From NCBI GenBank assembly GCA_031271805.1, contig JAISUX010000069.1, positions 24,379 to 88,378 of the forward strand: a stretch of DNA of 64,000 nucleotides, in the 5' to 3' direction. The position numbers and the translations under genes were made by a program. The notes below the pieces were generated by a model. It was not told where the DNA came from, did not search any database, and saw only the letters and a program-made list of their open reading frames with translations. Origin of the DNA: Tannerella sp. GTDB lineage: Bacteria > Bacteroidota > Bacteroidia > Bacteroidales > Tannerellaceae. This document shows, one piece after another, positions 17,514 to 27,455 of the stretch. The stretch's first letter is position 1. Each line of letters opens with the position of its first letter.

Positions 17514-18812
17514 ATGAATTTTGTAGAAGAACTCAAATGGAGGGGCATGATACAGGATATGATGCCCGGGACGGAAGAATTTTTGCTCAAGGGCATGACA
17601 TCGGCATACGTTGGTATAGACCCTACGGCCGATTCGCTGCACATCGGGCATTTAGTAGGCGTAATGATGCTGAAGCATTTTCAGCGTGCAGGTCATCGCC
17701 CGATAGCGCTTATCGGAGGCGCCACAGGTATGATCGGCGACCCGTCGATGAAATCAACCGAGCGTAACCTGCTCGACGAGACCACTTTGCGACATAATCA
17801 GGAATCAATACGCAAACAACTCGCCAAATTCCTCGATTTCACATCCGACGCACCTAATGCCGCAATACTCGTAAACAACTACGATTGGATGAAAGATTAC
17901 TCCTTCCTGAACTTTATCCGCGACATCGGCAAACATATCACGGTAAACTATATGATGGCCAAAGATTCGGTCAAGAAACGCTTGGCAAGCGATTCGAGCG
18001 TCGGCATGTCGTTCACCGAATTTTCATACCAGCTGCTTCAGGGCTACGATTTCCTGTATCTTTACCGTAAAGAGGGTTGCCGGCTGCAAATGGGCGGTTC
18101 CGACCAATGGGGTAATATCACTACCGGGACGGAGTTGATTCGCCGCACCGAAGGCGCCGAAGCCGAGGCTTTCGCTTTGACATGCCCGCTGATAACTAAG
18201 GCCGACGGCGGGAAGTTCGGCAAGACCGAATCGGGTAACGTCTGGCTCGACCGCCGTTACACGACGCCTTACAAGTTCTATCAGTTCTGGCTCAACGTCA
18301 GCGACGCCGACGCCGCGAAATACATCAAGATATTCACAGCCCTAAGTCAGGAAGAAATCGCCGCCCTCGAGCTTGAACAGGAAGCGGCGCCGCACCTCCG
18401 CCCGCTGCAGAAACGCCTCGCAAAGGAGGTTACTACGATGGTACACTCCGAGGAAGATTACAACACGGCAGTAGAGGCGTCAAACATCATTTTCGGCAAT
18501 GCCGCCACCGATACCTTGCGTAAAATCGACGAGGAGACGTTCCTGTCGGTTTTCGAGGGCGTACCCCATTATGAAGTTGACCGCAACGAAATAACGGCAG
18601 GCCTGAACGCGGCCGAACTGTTCACGGCTAAGACCCCAATCTTCCCCTCCAAAGGCGAGATGCGCAAGATGGTACAGGCAGGAGGAGTCAGCATCAACAA
18701 GGAAAAGTTCACGCAATACGATGCCGAGATCAACGAATCCTCACTTTTGAACGGCAAATACCTGCTTGTCCAGAAAGGTAAGAAAAACTTTTTTTTAATC
18801 ATAGCTAAATAG
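17514..18812 (+). CDS. tyrS: Tyrosyl-tRNA synthetase
   Basis: 432 residues. Class I motif HIGH at residues 43-46 and a KMSKS-equivalent KFGKT in the mid region (after KADGG). The tyrosine and tRNA pocket is seen in GGSDQWGNI and [12 protein letters not shown]-terminal S4-like RNA-binding domain ([19 protein letters not shown]) completes it. It charges tRNA-Tyr with tyrosine in the cytoplasm. Length is normal (about 420-430). Transcribed alone from its own promoter; the tRNA-Gln gene follows with a separate promoter. Confidence 0.97.
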   Translation: MNFVEELKWRGMIQDMMPGTEEFLLKGMTSAYVGIDPTADSLHIGHLVGVMMLKHFQRAGHRPIALIGGATGMIGDPSMKSTERNLLDETTLRHNQESIRKQLAKFLDFTSDAPNAAILVNNYDWMKDYSFLNFIRDIGKHITVNYMMAKDSVKKRLASDSSVGMSFTEFSYQLLQGYDFLYLYRKEGCRLQMGGSDQWGNITTGTELIRRTEGAEAEAFALTCPLITKADGGKFGKTESGNVWLDRRYTTPYKFYQFWLNVSDADAAKYIKIFTALSQEEIAALELEQEAAPHLRPLQKRLAKEVTTMVHSEEDYNTAVEASNIIFGNAATDTLRKIDEETFLSVFEGVPHYEVDRNEITAGLNAAELFTAKTPIFPSKGEMRKMVQAGGVSINKEKFTQYDAEINESSLLNGKYLLVQKGKKNFFLIIAK

Positions 18813-18850
18813 TTTTTCAAAAAAAATTTGCAATTATGGGAAATATGCCG

Positions 18851-18858
18851 TAATTTTG
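18851..18858 (+). promoter_or_regulatory. -7 element for tRNA-Gln
   Basis: TAATTTTG, 20 bases before the mature tRNA start. Confidence 0.65.
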
Positions 18859-18877
18859 CGGCGTTTTTCTAACAGAT

Positions 18878-18948
18878 TGTCTCATGGTGTAATGGTAGCA
18901 CAACAGGTTTTGGTTCTGTTTGTTCAAGTTCGAATCTTGATGAGACAA
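18878..18948 (+). tRNA. tRNA-Gln (anticodon TTG)
   Basis: A 71-base cloverleaf. Acceptor TGTCTCA pairs with TGAGACA. D arm is GGTGTAATGGTAGCAC. The anticodon stem ACAGG/TCTGT surrounds loop TTTTGGT with anticodon TTG. The T arm carries GTTCGAATC. CCA is not encoded. Confidence 0.95.
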
Positions 18949-18950
18949 CT

Positions 18951-20078
18951 TTATTTTTCCATATATTTTATTATCAATTCGGCAGTTCGACGTGACGCTC
19001 CGGGCTTACCTAATTTTGCAATTATTTCGTCGTAACCGGCTAACATTTTGCCTCTATATGCGTCGTCCGCAACAATATTACGCAGCTCATTAAACACCTC
19101 ATTTTTAGCGAATTTGGCGCCAAAAAGTTCCTTGACTACTTCGCGACCAGCGATAAGGTTGACGAGTGAGATATAAGGGACATGGAAAAAGCGCTTGAAG
19201 ACGAAATTCACCAACCAGCCGCCCGCAACATGATAACAGACAACTTGCGGGACGCGGAAAAGAGCCGTCTCAAGAGTTGCTGTACCCGATGTTACCAAGG
19301 CTGCTTCGGCGTGGTCAAGGATATTGTATGTTTGGTCGAAAACGATGGTTGCATCAGGATAATGAGCAGAATATTTCTTATAATCTTCCGGAGTTAATCC
19401 CGGCGCTCCGGCGATAATGGTTGAGTAGTGCGGGAAACAGGCGGCAACTTCCAGCATCAGAGGGAGGTTTTGCGCTATCTCGGCCTTACGGCTTCCGGCA
19501 AGAACGGCGAGAACAGGCTTTGAATTACCTGACATAACCGTTTCGGGAGATAAATGTTTACTCTCACAATACGCCGCCATCGAATCAACGGACGGATTGC
19601 CCACATAATCAACGGAATAATTCAAAGAATTATAGAAATCGACTTCAAAAGGCAGAATACAGAACATCCGGTCAACATAACGACGAAACGCCTTTATCCG
19701 GTATTTTTTCCATGCCCATATTTTAGGCGAAATGTAATAATAGACAGGTATTTGCAGTCGTGTTTTGACGAACTCGGCGATTTTGAGGTTGAAGCCGGGA
19801 TAGTCTATCAGAATCACAAGGTCAGGCCGAAAAGCACGGATATCTTCGCGGCACAGTTGCATATTATTAATTATTGTACGCGCGTGAAGCAGTACCGGAA
19901 TCACTCCCATAAAAGCCATCTCTCGGTAATGCTTAACGAGCGTCCCGCCGACAGCCTGCATCAAGTCGCCGCCAAAGAAACGAAAATCCGCTGTCGGGTC
20001 TTGCGTTTTCAACTCTTTCATGAGATTCGACGCATGAAGGTCGCCCGACGCTTCGCCTGCCACGAGATAATATCTCAT
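18951..20078 (-). CDS. lpxB: Lipid-A-disaccharide synthase
   Basis: 375 residues of the GT19 family. N-terminal [16 protein letters not shown] is the LpxB signature, and further motifs are [34 protein letters not shown] and [13 protein letters not shown]. It joins UDP-2,3-diacylglucosamine and lipid X to the lipid A disaccharide at the inner membrane. Length is normal. Its ATG overlaps the TGA of surE by four bases, so translation is probably coupled in a mscL-surE-lpxB operon. It converges on tRNA-Gln, with only two bases between the ends. Confidence 0.97.
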   Translation of the reverse strand: MRYYLVAGEASGDLHASNLMKELKTQDPTADFRFFGGDLMQAVGGTLVKHYREMAFMGVIPVLLHARTIINNMQLCREDIRAFRPDLVILIDYPGFNLKIAEFVKTRLQIPVYYYISPKIWAWKKYRIKAFRRYVDRMFCILPFEVDFYNSLNYSVDYVGNPSVDSMAAYCESKHLSPETVMSGNSKPVLAVLAGSRKAEIAQNLPLMLEVAACFPHYSTIIAGAPGLTPEDYKKYSAHYPDATIVFDQTYNILDHAEAALVTSGTATLETALFRVPQVVCYHVAGGWLVNFVFKRFFHVPYISLVNLIAGREVVKELFGAKFAKNEVFNELRNIVADDAYRGKMLAGYDEIIAKLGKPGASRRTAELIIKYMEK

Positions 20079-20824
20079 AACTCCCAGTTTTTTAGCTCAT
20101 TAAGAAGCGCATAATCGGTCACATCAATCTTGCAGGGCACTAACGATGCGTATCCGTTGTCAAGCAGCGCAACGTCATTATCCGGATAATCCGGACCTGC
20201 GGACTGGTAATATCCTGATATCCAAAACATCGGTTCGCCGTTCACATCCTCGTCCTTATCGAACTCGTGCACCCATTTGCCGTCGGTCTGCCGTCCGATA
20301 GCTATTCCCTTGACTTTAGGGATGTTAGGTATATTAAGGTTGAGATAAGCGCCATGAGGAAGCCCTTTAGAGAGCGTTTGCAGAGCTACGATACGCGCTA
20401 TCCGGCAGGCCTCCTCGAAACTGTCGCCCTCCCTATAATCAAGCAACGATACGCCCATCGACGGAATATCGAAGACACAACCTTCCATAGCCGCTCCCAT
20501 AGTGCCGGAGTAATGAATCGACAGGGCATGGTTGCCGCCGTGATTTATGCCCGACACGAGCAGGGAAGGCTTTTCAAGAATAACTTCGTTCATCGCAAGT
20601 TTGACGCAATCGACCGGAGTGCCGGTACAACTATAAATTGTCAAGCCTTTTTCCTTGTGCAACAACCGATACGTCAACGGCCGCTCAGAAGTAATAGCGC
20701 AAGCCATTCCCGAGCGTGCGCCGTCGGGGGCAAACACCACAATGTTGTCCAGTCCGCGTAATGTGCGTGTTATCGCGTCGATGCCAAGCGCCCCGACACC
20801 GTCGTCATTAGTAATCAATATCAC
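20075..20824 (-). CDS. surE: 5'/3'-nucleotidase SurE
   Basis: 249 residues beginning with a GTG codon. The metal-binding start [14 protein letters not shown] (Asp7, Asp8), the Ser/Asn loop ERPLTY and SGINHGGN are all present, as is the dimer region with MGVSLLDY. SurE removes phosphate from 5' or 3' nucleotides and exopolyphosphate. It sits between mscL and lpxB; linkage to lpxB is common in Bacteroidales. The substrate in this host is not shown by the sequence. Confidence 0.96.
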   Translation of the reverse strand: MILITNDDGVGALGIDAITRTLRGLDNIVVFAPDGARSGMACAITSERPLTYRLLHKEKGLTIYSCTGTPVDCVKLAMNEVILEKPSLLVSGINHGGNHALSIHYSGTMGAAMEGCVFDIPSMGVSLLDYREGDSFEEACRIARIVALQTLSKGLPHGAYLNLNIPNIPKVKGIAIGRQTDGKWVHEFDKDEDVNGEPMFWISGYYQSAGPDYPDNDVALLDNGYASLVPCKIDVTDYALLNELKNWEL

Positions 20825-20831
20825 GTTCGTC

Positions 20832-21245
20832 CTATTTTTTAAGTGAATCGCGGATTTCCCTCAACAGCAGCACTTCTTCCGACGGTTCGGCAGGCGCTGC
20901 AGGAGCAGCCTCCTCTTTCCTCTTGAGCTTGTTGACGCCCTTGACAAAAAAGAAAATCACAAACACAATGATGATGAAATCCAGAATCACTTGAATGAAA
21001 GTGCCGTAATTAATCGCTACTTCGGGACTTACGACGTTGCCGCCATCGGTAATCGCCTGTTTAAGAACTATTTTCCAGGCGGTAAAATCAATGCCGCCCG
21101 TAAGTATGCTAATGACAGGCATAATCACGTCCGCAACAAACGACGATACAATCTTCCCAAAAGCGCCGCCAATCACAACGCCTACAGCCATGTCGATAAC
21201 ATTCCCGCGCATGGCAAATTCCTTACATTCCTTTATTAATCCCAT
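20832..21245 (-). CDS. mscL: Large-conductance mechanosensitive channel MscL
   Basis: 137 residues. The N-terminal helix [29 protein letters not shown] is given here in parts: [11 protein letters not shown], then [14 protein letters not shown], the conserved first membrane helix. A second span is at about 85-105 ([16 protein letters not shown]), and a charged C-terminal bundle ends in [12 protein letters not shown]. It forms a homopentamer in the inner membrane that opens on osmotic downshock. First gene of the mscL-surE-lpxB operon, with a -7 element 22 bases upstream. Confidence 0.97.
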   Translation of the reverse strand: MGLIKECKEFAMRGNVIDMAVGVVIGGAFGKIVSSFVADVIMPVISILTGGIDFTAWKIVLKQAITDGGNVVSPEVAINYGTFIQVILDFIIIVFVIFFFVKGVNKLKRKEEAAPAAPAEPSEEVLLLREIRDSLKK

Positions 21246-21266
21246 AATTTATAATTTAATAAGGAA

Positions 21267-21274
21267 CAAAGATA
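21267..21274 (-). promoter_or_regulatory. -7 element for mscL-surE-lpxB
   Basis: TATCTTTG on the minus strand, 22 bases before the mscL start. Confidence 0.65.
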
Positions 21275-21298
21275 TGAATAATTTTCCGAATATTGATG

Positions 21299-21922
21299 TT
21301 ATTCGGAAAAAAGTTTTTCAACGGAGAGCGTTTCGACCTTTAGAAAACGCGATTTCAAACGCTCGTAGAGGCTTTTACGGATTCGCAGGCTCATTTCGCA
21401 CGTCATTTCGAACTTTTGGGACAGGATTTGAGGCTGTTCTTCCTTGATAATTCGCATCACTGCGTTGAGGTAAGGGTATTCAAATGTTATTGTAAAGCCG
21501 GTATCTACGGTACGAAATTCGATTTGCCCGTTAGCGGCAGCGGCGGCTATAGCCTCGGCAGCGGCCATGCGGTAGGCGATGGTTAAACCGCCGGTACCCA
21601 GCTCTATACCGCCGAAATAGCGTACCACAATTATCAGTATATCCGTCAGTTCGTTGGAATTTATTTGACCGAGGATGGGCTTTCCGGCTGTCGAAGACGG
21701 TTCGCCGTCATCATTCGAGCGAAAGGTATTGCGGTCGGCGCCAAGCATATAAGCCCAACAGACATGACGAGCGTCATAGTATTCTTTGCGATAGTCGCGA
21801 ACTCGCTCCAAGGCTTCATCGGCGGTGCGCACAGGCATCGCAAACGACAGGAAACGGCTCCGTTTCTCGGTGTATGAACCTTTCGTCAGGCAGGTTATCG
21901 TTTTATAAACATCTTCTTCCAT
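21299..21922 (-). CDS. YigZ/IMPACT family protein (UPF0029)
   Basis: 207 residues from the ATG at 21922 (a TTG one codon earlier is also possible). The N-terminal UPF0029 domain shows KGSYTEKRSRFLSFA, AEALERV-like helix, CWAYMLG, SNDDGEPSSTAGKPIL and VVRYFGGIELGTGGL, the family hallmarks. A DUF1949-like C-terminal ferredoxin-fold domain follows. The family is conserved but its bacterial role is unclear; yeast and mammalian relatives (YIH1/IMPACT) act on the GCN1 translation-stress pathway. Probably the last gene of the uvrA operon. Confidence 0.9.
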   Translation of the reverse strand: MEEDVYKTITCLTKGSYTEKRSRFLSFAMPVRTADEALERVRDYRKEYYDARHVCWAYMLGADRNTFRSNDDGEPSSTAGKPILGQINSNELTDILIIVVRYFGGIELGTGGLTIAYRMAAAEAIAAAAANGQIEFRTVDTGFTITFEYPYLNAVMRIIKEEQPQILSQKFEMTCEMSLRIRKSLYERLKSRFLKVETLSVEKLFSE

Positions 21923-21929
21923 CAAGGCG

Positions 21930-22148
21930 TCAATCGGGGATATGAGTTTCCTGTTCTTCGAGGAAGGCGCGGAAATCCTTCATTATTTCTTCTATTTCTT
22001 CGATGAAATAAGGGTCTTTGACCTTGCCGCGAACTTCTTCATAATACTTTTCGATTGCCGGTAGGGCGCAAATATCCTTGCCGCGAAGCAGGAAATATGG
22101 CTCGTCGTTAGCCACACATTGCTTGATCATTTGAATCGGATTCTTCAT
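21930..22148 (-). CDS. Small conserved hypothetical protein, 72 aa
   Basis: A soluble, charged, mostly helical protein with no recognised domain (PYFLLRGKDICALPAIEKYY, then acidic helices EEIEEIMKDF). It sits between uvrA (4 bases upstream) and the YigZ gene (7 bases downstream) on the same strand. The tight spacing and protein-like composition support a real gene. Function unknown. Confidence 0.7.
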   Translation of the reverse strand: MKNPIQMIKQCVANDEPYFLLRGKDICALPAIEKYYEEVRGKVKDPYFIEEIEEIMKDFRAFLEEQETHIPD

Positions 22149-22152
22149 ATAT

Positions 22153-25008
22153 TTATTTATCTATTTGTTTTATATTCAATTCTTTGCGAAGGAAGGGGGC
22201 GGTATAACTATTCGTCTTGGATACGACAAAATCTTCCGGTGTGCCTGCGAAAAGGATATTGCCGCCGTTACGGCCGCCTTCGGGTCCCATGTCGATGATG
22301 TAATCGGCCGACTTGATGATATCAAGGTTATGCTCAATGATGATGATGGTGTTACCCTTATCGACTAACTTATTGAGGACGCCGAGCAGCACCCTGATAT
22401 CTTCGAAATGCAGTCCGGTAGTCGGTTCGTCGAGAATATACAGCGTCTTGCCGGTATCTCGCTTGGCAAGTTCGGTTGCAAGTTTGACACGCTGGCTCTC
22501 GCCTCCCGAAAGAGTTGTAGAGGGTTGTCCGAGCTTAATATAGCCGAGGCCGACATCCTGCAAAACCTTGATTTTAGCAAGTATCGAGGGGACATTTTCG
22601 AAGAACTCGACAGCCATGTTAATAGTCATATCAAGCACGTCTGCGATGGATTTGCCTCGAAAACGCACTTCCAGCGTCTCGCGGTTATAACGTTTGCCGT
22701 GGCAGTCTTCGCAGGGGACATAAACATCAGGCAGAAAATTCATCTCAATAGTGCGGTAGCCGTTGCCCTTACATGTCTCACACCGTCCGGCGGCAACATT
22801 GAACGAGAAGCGTCCCGGCTTATAACCACGTATCTTCGATTCGGGCAATTCGACGAAAAGGTTGCGGATATCCGAAAAGACGCCCGTATAAGTCGCCGGA
22901 TTGCTGCGCGGAGAGCGGCCTATCGGCGACTGGTCAACATTGACTATCTTGTCGATATTTCCAGTGCCTTCGATAGCCTTATATGGCAGAGGCGATTCTA
23001 ATGAACGATAAAAATGCTGGCTCAGTATGGGTTGCAAAGTGCTGCGTATCAAGGATGATTTGCCGCTTCCGGAGACGCCCGTGACGCAAATAAGGGTACC
23101 GAGCGGGAAAGCCACATCGACATCTTTGAGGTTATTACCCGTGGCTCCTAATAGCCTAAGGAACAGTCCGTTACCTTTGCGCCTCACGGCAGGCGTTTCG
23201 ATATTTCTCAAGCCGTTGAGATATTCCGATGTGAGGGTTCGCGTCTTAACCATCTCGTCCGGCGTACCGGCGAACATCACTTCGCCGCCGAGCCTGCCGG
23301 CCTTAGGCCCCATATCAACGACATAGTCGGCGCTCAACATCGTGTCCTTGTCGTGCTCGACGACAATTATGGAATTGCCTTCGTCGCGCAACTCCTTAAG
23401 CGAATTTATCAATCGCACATTATCACGTTGATGCAGTCCTATACTCGGCTCGTCGAGGATATAAAGCACGTTGACAAGCTGGCTGCCGATTTGTGTAGCG
23501 AGGCGTATCCTCTGGCTCTCGCCGCCCGACAGCGAACCCGACGAGCGGTTGAGCGACAGGTAGTCAAGCCCTACATTGAGCAAGAATTTCAGGCGCGAAC
23601 GCAGTTCCTTTAATATCTCGGCGGCAATCGCACGTTGCTGATCCGACATTTTTTCTTCTACCGTCAACATCCATTCGTATAATTCCGAGATGTCCATTTC
23701 CGACAGTTGCGCTATATTCAACCCGCCTATACGGTAGTGCAGCGCCTCTTTGTTGAGACGATAGCCACCACATTCGGGACAGGGGGCGGTAGTGATAAAC
23801 TGCCCCGCCCACTTCTGAGCCGTAGCGGTAGCCTCATCATCCTTCATCATCATTATGTACTTGGCAACGCCTTCATACGAAAGGAAATATTCCGACCCGC
23901 CGAATGTCTCGAAATTGATTTTCAGCCGCTCATCCGTGCCGTTCATTATCTCGTCTATCGCATCTTCGGGTAAGTCCTTTATCGGCGTCTTTATGGTCTC
24001 GCCGTACTTGCGGCATATAGCGTCGATCTGGCGGAAAATCATCGAATCTTTGTATTTTCCGAGTGCGAGGATGCCACCGTTGTATATGCTCAATGACGGG
24101 TCGGGCACAATCTTCTCCATATCGAGGATATTTACCGTCCCTATACCCTTGCAACGCTGGCAGGCCCCGAAGGGCGAGTTAAACGAAAAATTGTGGGGCG
24201 CAGGCTCATTATACGACAATCCGGTCACGGGGCACATCAGGCGGCGGCTGTAATAGCGCACCTCGTTGCTCTCGGCATCAAGCAGCAACACGAGGCCGTC
24301 GCCCTGCTTCATCGCAATGCGCACACTGTCTTTCAGCCGCTTCTCGTCGTTCGGTGATACTACCATTTTGTCGATCACCACCTCTATACTATGCACTTTG
24401 TAGCGGTCGAGTTTCATCCCATGCCTTACCTCCTGCAGCTCGCCGTCAACACGTACATTAAGGTAGCCTTTCTTGCGTATCTGCTCGAATAGTTCACGAT
24501 AATGCCCCTTGCGGTTGCGCACGGCAGGCGCAAGGATATATGTTTTGCGCCCTTTATAGTCCCTTATAATGAGTTCGAGAATCTGTTCCTCGGTGTATTT
24601 GACCATCTTCTCGCCGCTCAGATACGAGTATGCTTCGCCCGCACGAGCATACAGAAGTCGCAGAAAATCATAGACTTCAGTTGTTGTACCTACCGTAGAA
24701 CGGGGATTATTGTTAGTAGTCTTTTGCTCAATGGATATTACCGGACTTAAGCCGGTTATCATATCGACATCCGGCCGCTCGACATTACCGAGGAAATTCC
24801 GTGCGTAAGCCGAAAATGTCTCGATATAGCGACGCTGCCCCTCGGCAAAAATAGTGTCGAAGGCCAGCGACGACTTCCCGCTACCGCTCATGCCTGTGAT
24901 AACCGATAACTTGTTTCGCGGCAACTCGACGTCAATATTTTTTAAATTATGTACACGGGCGCCAAGAATATTGATGCTTCCGCTATCGAACAACCCAACG
25001 TTTGTCAT
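22153..25008 (-). CDS. uvrA: Excinuclease ABC subunit A
   Basis: 951 residues with two ABC ATPase modules. Walker A motifs are [13 protein letters not shown] (about 39-51) and [12 protein letters not shown] (about 640-651); signature motifs are [11 protein letters not shown] and [10 protein letters not shown]; Walker B stretches are [16 protein letters not shown] and [13 protein letters not shown]. The second zinc module (CETCKGNG ... CEDCHGKRY) is complete. The first is degenerate at one pair (MCPVTG in place of CxxC), which I recall as normal in this phylum. UvrA loads UvrB at DNA lesions for nucleotide excision repair. Its start overlaps the 3' end of the lytic transglycosylase gene by 26 bases. 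Confidence 0.97.
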   Translation of the reverse strand: MTNVGLFDSGSINILGARVHNLKNIDVELPRNKLSVITGMSGSGKSSLAFDTIFAEGQRRYIETFSAYARNFLGNVERPDVDMITGLSPVISIEQKTTNNNPRSTVGTTTEVYDFLRLLYARAGEAYSYLSGEKMVKYTEEQILELIIRDYKGRKTYILAPAVRNRKGHYRELFEQIRKKGYLNVRVDGELQEVRHGMKLDRYKVHSIEVVIDKMVVSPNDEKRLKDSVRIAMKQGDGLVLLLDAESNEVRYYSRRLMCPVTGLSYNEPAPHNFSFNSPFGACQRCKGIGTVNILDMEKIVPDPSLSIYNGGILALGKYKDSMIFRQIDAICRKYGETIKTPIKDLPEDAIDEIMNGTDERLKINFETFGGSEYFLSYEGVAKYIMMMKDDEATATAQKWAGQFITTAPCPECGGYRLNKEALHYRIGGLNIAQLSEMDISELYEWMLTVEEKMSDQQRAIAAEILKELRSRLKFLLNVGLDYLSLNRSSGSLSGGESQRIRLATQIGSQLVNVLYILDEPSIGLHQRDNVRLINSLKELRDEGNSIIVVEHDKDTMLSADYVVDMGPKAGRLGGEVMFAGTPDEMVKTRTLTSEYLNGLRNIETPAVRRKGNGLFLRLLGATGNNLKDVDVAFPLGTLICVTGVSGSGKSSLIRSTLQPILSQHFYRSLESPLPYKAIEGTGNIDKIVNVDQSPIGRSPRSNPATYTGVFSDIRNLFVELPESKIRGYKPGRFSFNVAAGRCETCKGNGYRTIEMNFLPDVYVPCEDCHGKRYNRETLEVRFRGKSIADVLDMTINMAVEFFENVPSILAKIKVLQDVGLGYIKLGQPSTTLSGGESQRVKLATELAKRDTGKTLYILDEPTTGLHFEDIRVLLGVLNKLVDKGNTIIIIEHNLDIIKSADYIIDMGPEGGRNGGNILFAGTPEDFVVSKTNSYTAPFLRKELNIKQIDK

Positions 25009-25951
25009 GCACGTAACGATTTGATGATTTGTAATATAGTTTATCGCTTTTAGGAATCAGCATAGTGTAACTCGCGCCTCCCGTGACAAGTTTCGTATCC
25101 CGCAACCACGGATTAAAAAACTTCAGGTCGTAATAGGTGATGCCGTTGTCGCGAGCGAAAGCTGCAAGATCGGGAATATCACTACTGACGCTAATTTCCT
25201 TATATTCAAGAGGATGATATAGATTTTCGGGATGAAGTATAAATCCGTATTTGTATGGATCTTCAAAAATCTGTTTTATCGCGAATATGCGGTAGGGATA
25301 ACGCAGGGTTTCATCCACAAGATAAAGATTCAATGCCGACTTAACACCCTGTTTTTCAATCTGTTTAGATATTCGTTCCATTCCCGCATTATACGATGAA
25401 GCCACAGTAAGCCAGTCGCCGAACTTCGCATAGGCCTCTTTCAGATATTTACATGCCGCTTCGGTAGATTTGACGGGGTTACGCCGCTCATCGACGGTAG
25501 TATTAACCTTCAAGCCATACTGTTTAGCGGTGCCCTCCATAAACTGCCATAGACCTACGGCGCGAGCCGTCGAGACCGCCGAGGGGTCGAGATTGCTTTC
25601 GATAACGGAAAGATACTTGAAATCATCTGGGATACCATTGGCTTTAAGTATCGGCTCTATAATCGGGAAATAGCGGTTAGCCCGTTTTATTAGCAACATC
25701 GTCGATGAATGATAATATGTGAAAACGCTCAATTCGCGGTCCATCCCTTCGTATGCGTTATAGCGCAAGAGGTCGATTTTCGCGCCGCAAAACGATACCG
25801 ACATCGGCACTTCCGGCGAAGTTGTGAACGACGCAACTACCGGCGTTTCGGTCTCTACCGATGCCGAATTGCGATAACTCAAAAGCAAATAAACGGTCAT
25901 GCACCCGACACAGACCGAGAAAAAAATTGCTGTCACTTGTCTAATTTTCAT
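24983..25951 (-). CDS. Lytic transglycosylase (MltD/SLT-like)
   Basis: 322 residues with an N-terminal signal/anchor segment (about 7-25). The SLT domain has the catalytic Glu in SVIESNL (about residue 120), [19 protein letters not shown], the central [15 protein letters not shown] and the SYNAGMERI motif. It cleaves peptidoglycan glycan strands non-hydrolytically, leaving 1,6-anhydromuramic ends. MltD has C-terminal LysM repeats; none are seen here, only a short region ending in [12 protein letters not shown]. It lies 18 bases after the CHU_C-domain gene and overlaps uvrA. Confidence 0.92.
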   Translation of the reverse strand: MKIRQVTAIFFSVCVGCMTVYLLLSYRNSASVETETPVVASFTTSPEVPMSVSFCGAKIDLLRYNAYEGMDRELSVFTYYHSSTMLLIKRANRYFPIIEPILKANGIPDDFKYLSVIESNLDPSAVSTARAVGLWQFMEGTAKQYGLKVNTTVDERRNPVKSTEAACKYLKEAYAKFGDWLTVASSYNAGMERISKQIEKQGVKSALNLYLVDETLRYPYRIFAIKQIFEDPYKYGFILHPENLYHPLEYKEISVSSDIPDLAAFARDNGITYYDLKFFNPWLRDTKLVTGGASYTMLIPKSDKLYYKSSNRYVHDKRWVVR

Positions 25952-25969
25952 TTCTATAATTTTGAATGT

Positions 25970-27301
25970 TTAAGGATTGATAACCTCTTCCTCCGTTTTT
26001 ATATTTTTGCCGCGGAAAACGTTGACATCACCTGTCTTGACACGCTTTTTCCCGTCGGTACCGGTATATTCTATCATATAATAATACGCTCCGGCTGCAA
26101 CATACTTGCCTCTGTACATCCCATCCCATCCTTGCGAAGGGTCTGTCCAGTAGAACAACTCGTTGCCCCAGCGGTTGTAGATCCGGCCTTGAAACTTAAC
26201 TACCGACTTGTATTTGACCCTGAAAATGTCGTTAATTCCAGGAGTAGTGCCGGGCGAAAAAGCGTTCGGAATCTCCATAACAGTTTCCGTAATGTTTATC
26301 ACAAAAGAATAATCATTGTTAGCGCATGTACCAGTCCGGTCGCTGACTTCAAGTTTCGCCGTATATACTCCCTGTCTTGCAAATGTATAATCCAGATTTT
26401 CTGTCGAAGACAGAATTAACGGATTATCAGGCTCTTCGTCGTTATAAACGGTCCATTGGAAGCGAGAGGCGACGGGGATATTGGCATAAGCCCTGAAAGT
26501 CACATCTACCGGTGCCGACATCTCGCTCTCCGAACCATCGGCATTGCCGCCACCCGTCGAAACGATCAAAGTATCGGCATAAACCTCCAAGGCCTTAGCC
26601 TCGTAAAGAGCTATCGACGCCGATTTTTCGACGCCGAAATGACGGGCGAAAGCATCTCCGGTAAGCGTTATCTCCGTGTCAACCAAAGGCGGCGAAGTAA
26701 ACGACTTCATGAACGGGTCGCCCTCGAATGTCTCCGAATAAGTCTCAGGCGAAAACTGTTTCAATTCATCATCCCATTTAAGCGTCTGATAATTAACCGT
26801 AAACTCGCGACGGACACTCATCAATGCACCGCCCGGAGTATAATAATTCATATCCTTAATATCCGCATCGCCGGTGAAACGCACCGCAATACATGGATCG
26901 ACGTTGGGGTCAATGGCTATACTCCGAAGTTCCGGCTCGTATTTGCTATAGTCGATTATCCACACATAATGACGCATCGCCCCGTTCTCATCAACATAAT
27001 ATCCGTATCCATCCTCGATTTCGGTGATGTAAGACGTCGTTCCTGTCTGTATCGAATTGACTTTTTCGGGGTTCAATTCATCGACTTTGTTTTTATAACG
27101 ATACCACGCTGATGAGGACGCACAGCTTATTTTTACGTTTTCCATCCCATAAACCAAATAAACCTTGATCCGATAATTTGTATTATCAACAGCCAAAAGG
27201 GGCGTACCCTTACCGCCCGTTACTTCGTATTCTTGGGCGAAAAGCGTAAATGCGCCTGTAAAAAAGGCTATAAGCCAGACTATTTTTCTTATTTCATCCA
27301 T
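25970..27301 (-). CDS. Exported PKD-type protein with gliding-motility/T9SS type B C-terminal domain (CHU_C)
   Basis: 443 residues with a signal peptide (about 1-22, TLFAQE). The middle contains a PKD-like domain (VDVTFRAYANIPVASRFQW, ARQGVYTAKLEVSD). The last 90 or so residues match the gliding-motility-associated CHU_C domain: IPNAFSPGTTPGINDIFRV, YNRWGNELFYW, GWDGMYRGKYVAAGAYYYMI. This domain is a type B cargo signal of the type IX secretion system, so export to the surface or medium is expected. It heads an operon with the lytic transglycosylase, uvrA and two small genes. Cargo function unknown. Confidence 0.85.
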   Translation of the reverse strand: MDEIRKIVWLIAFFTGAFTLFAQEYEVTGGKGTPLLAVDNTNYRIKVYLVYGMENVKISCASSSAWYRYKNKVDELNPEKVNSIQTGTTSYITEIEDGYGYYVDENGAMRHYVWIIDYSKYEPELRSIAIDPNVDPCIAVRFTGDADIKDMNYYTPGGALMSVRREFTVNYQTLKWDDELKQFSPETYSETFEGDPFMKSFTSPPLVDTEITLTGDAFARHFGVEKSASIALYEAKALEVYADTLIVSTGGGNADGSESEMSAPVDVTFRAYANIPVASRFQWTVYNDEEPDNPLILSSTENLDYTFARQGVYTAKLEVSDRTGTCANNDYSFVINITETVMEIPNAFSPGTTPGINDIFRVKYKSVVKFQGRIYNRWGNELFYWTDPSQGWDGMYRGKYVAAGAYYYMIEYTGTDGKKRVKTGDVNVFRGKNIKTEEEVINP

Positions 27302-27324
27302 GTTTTTGAGCCAAAATTAGCCTC

Positions 27325-27332
27325 CAAAGGTA
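27325..27332 (-). promoter_or_regulatory. -7 element for the CHU_C/transglycosylase/uvrA operon
   Basis: TACCTTTG on the minus strand, 24 bases before the start at 27301; divergent from the promoter at 27415. Confidence 0.65.
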
Positions 27333-27414
27333 CAAAATATATCGAAAAACAACAAATATATCCCTCTTTGTTAAAAAAAAATTGACTTTTTTTCGTTTTT
27401 CCAATCTTAAATCG

Positions 27415-27422
27415 TAACTTTG
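27415..27422 (+). promoter_or_regulatory. -7 element for the LysM/PorT-like operon
   Basis: TAACTTTG, 34 bases before the ATG at 27456. The longer open frame from 27420 would start inside this element, so 27456 is the start. Confidence 0.65.
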
Positions 27423-27455
27423 CGCAGACATTATAACGTAGAAAGAGATAATTTT

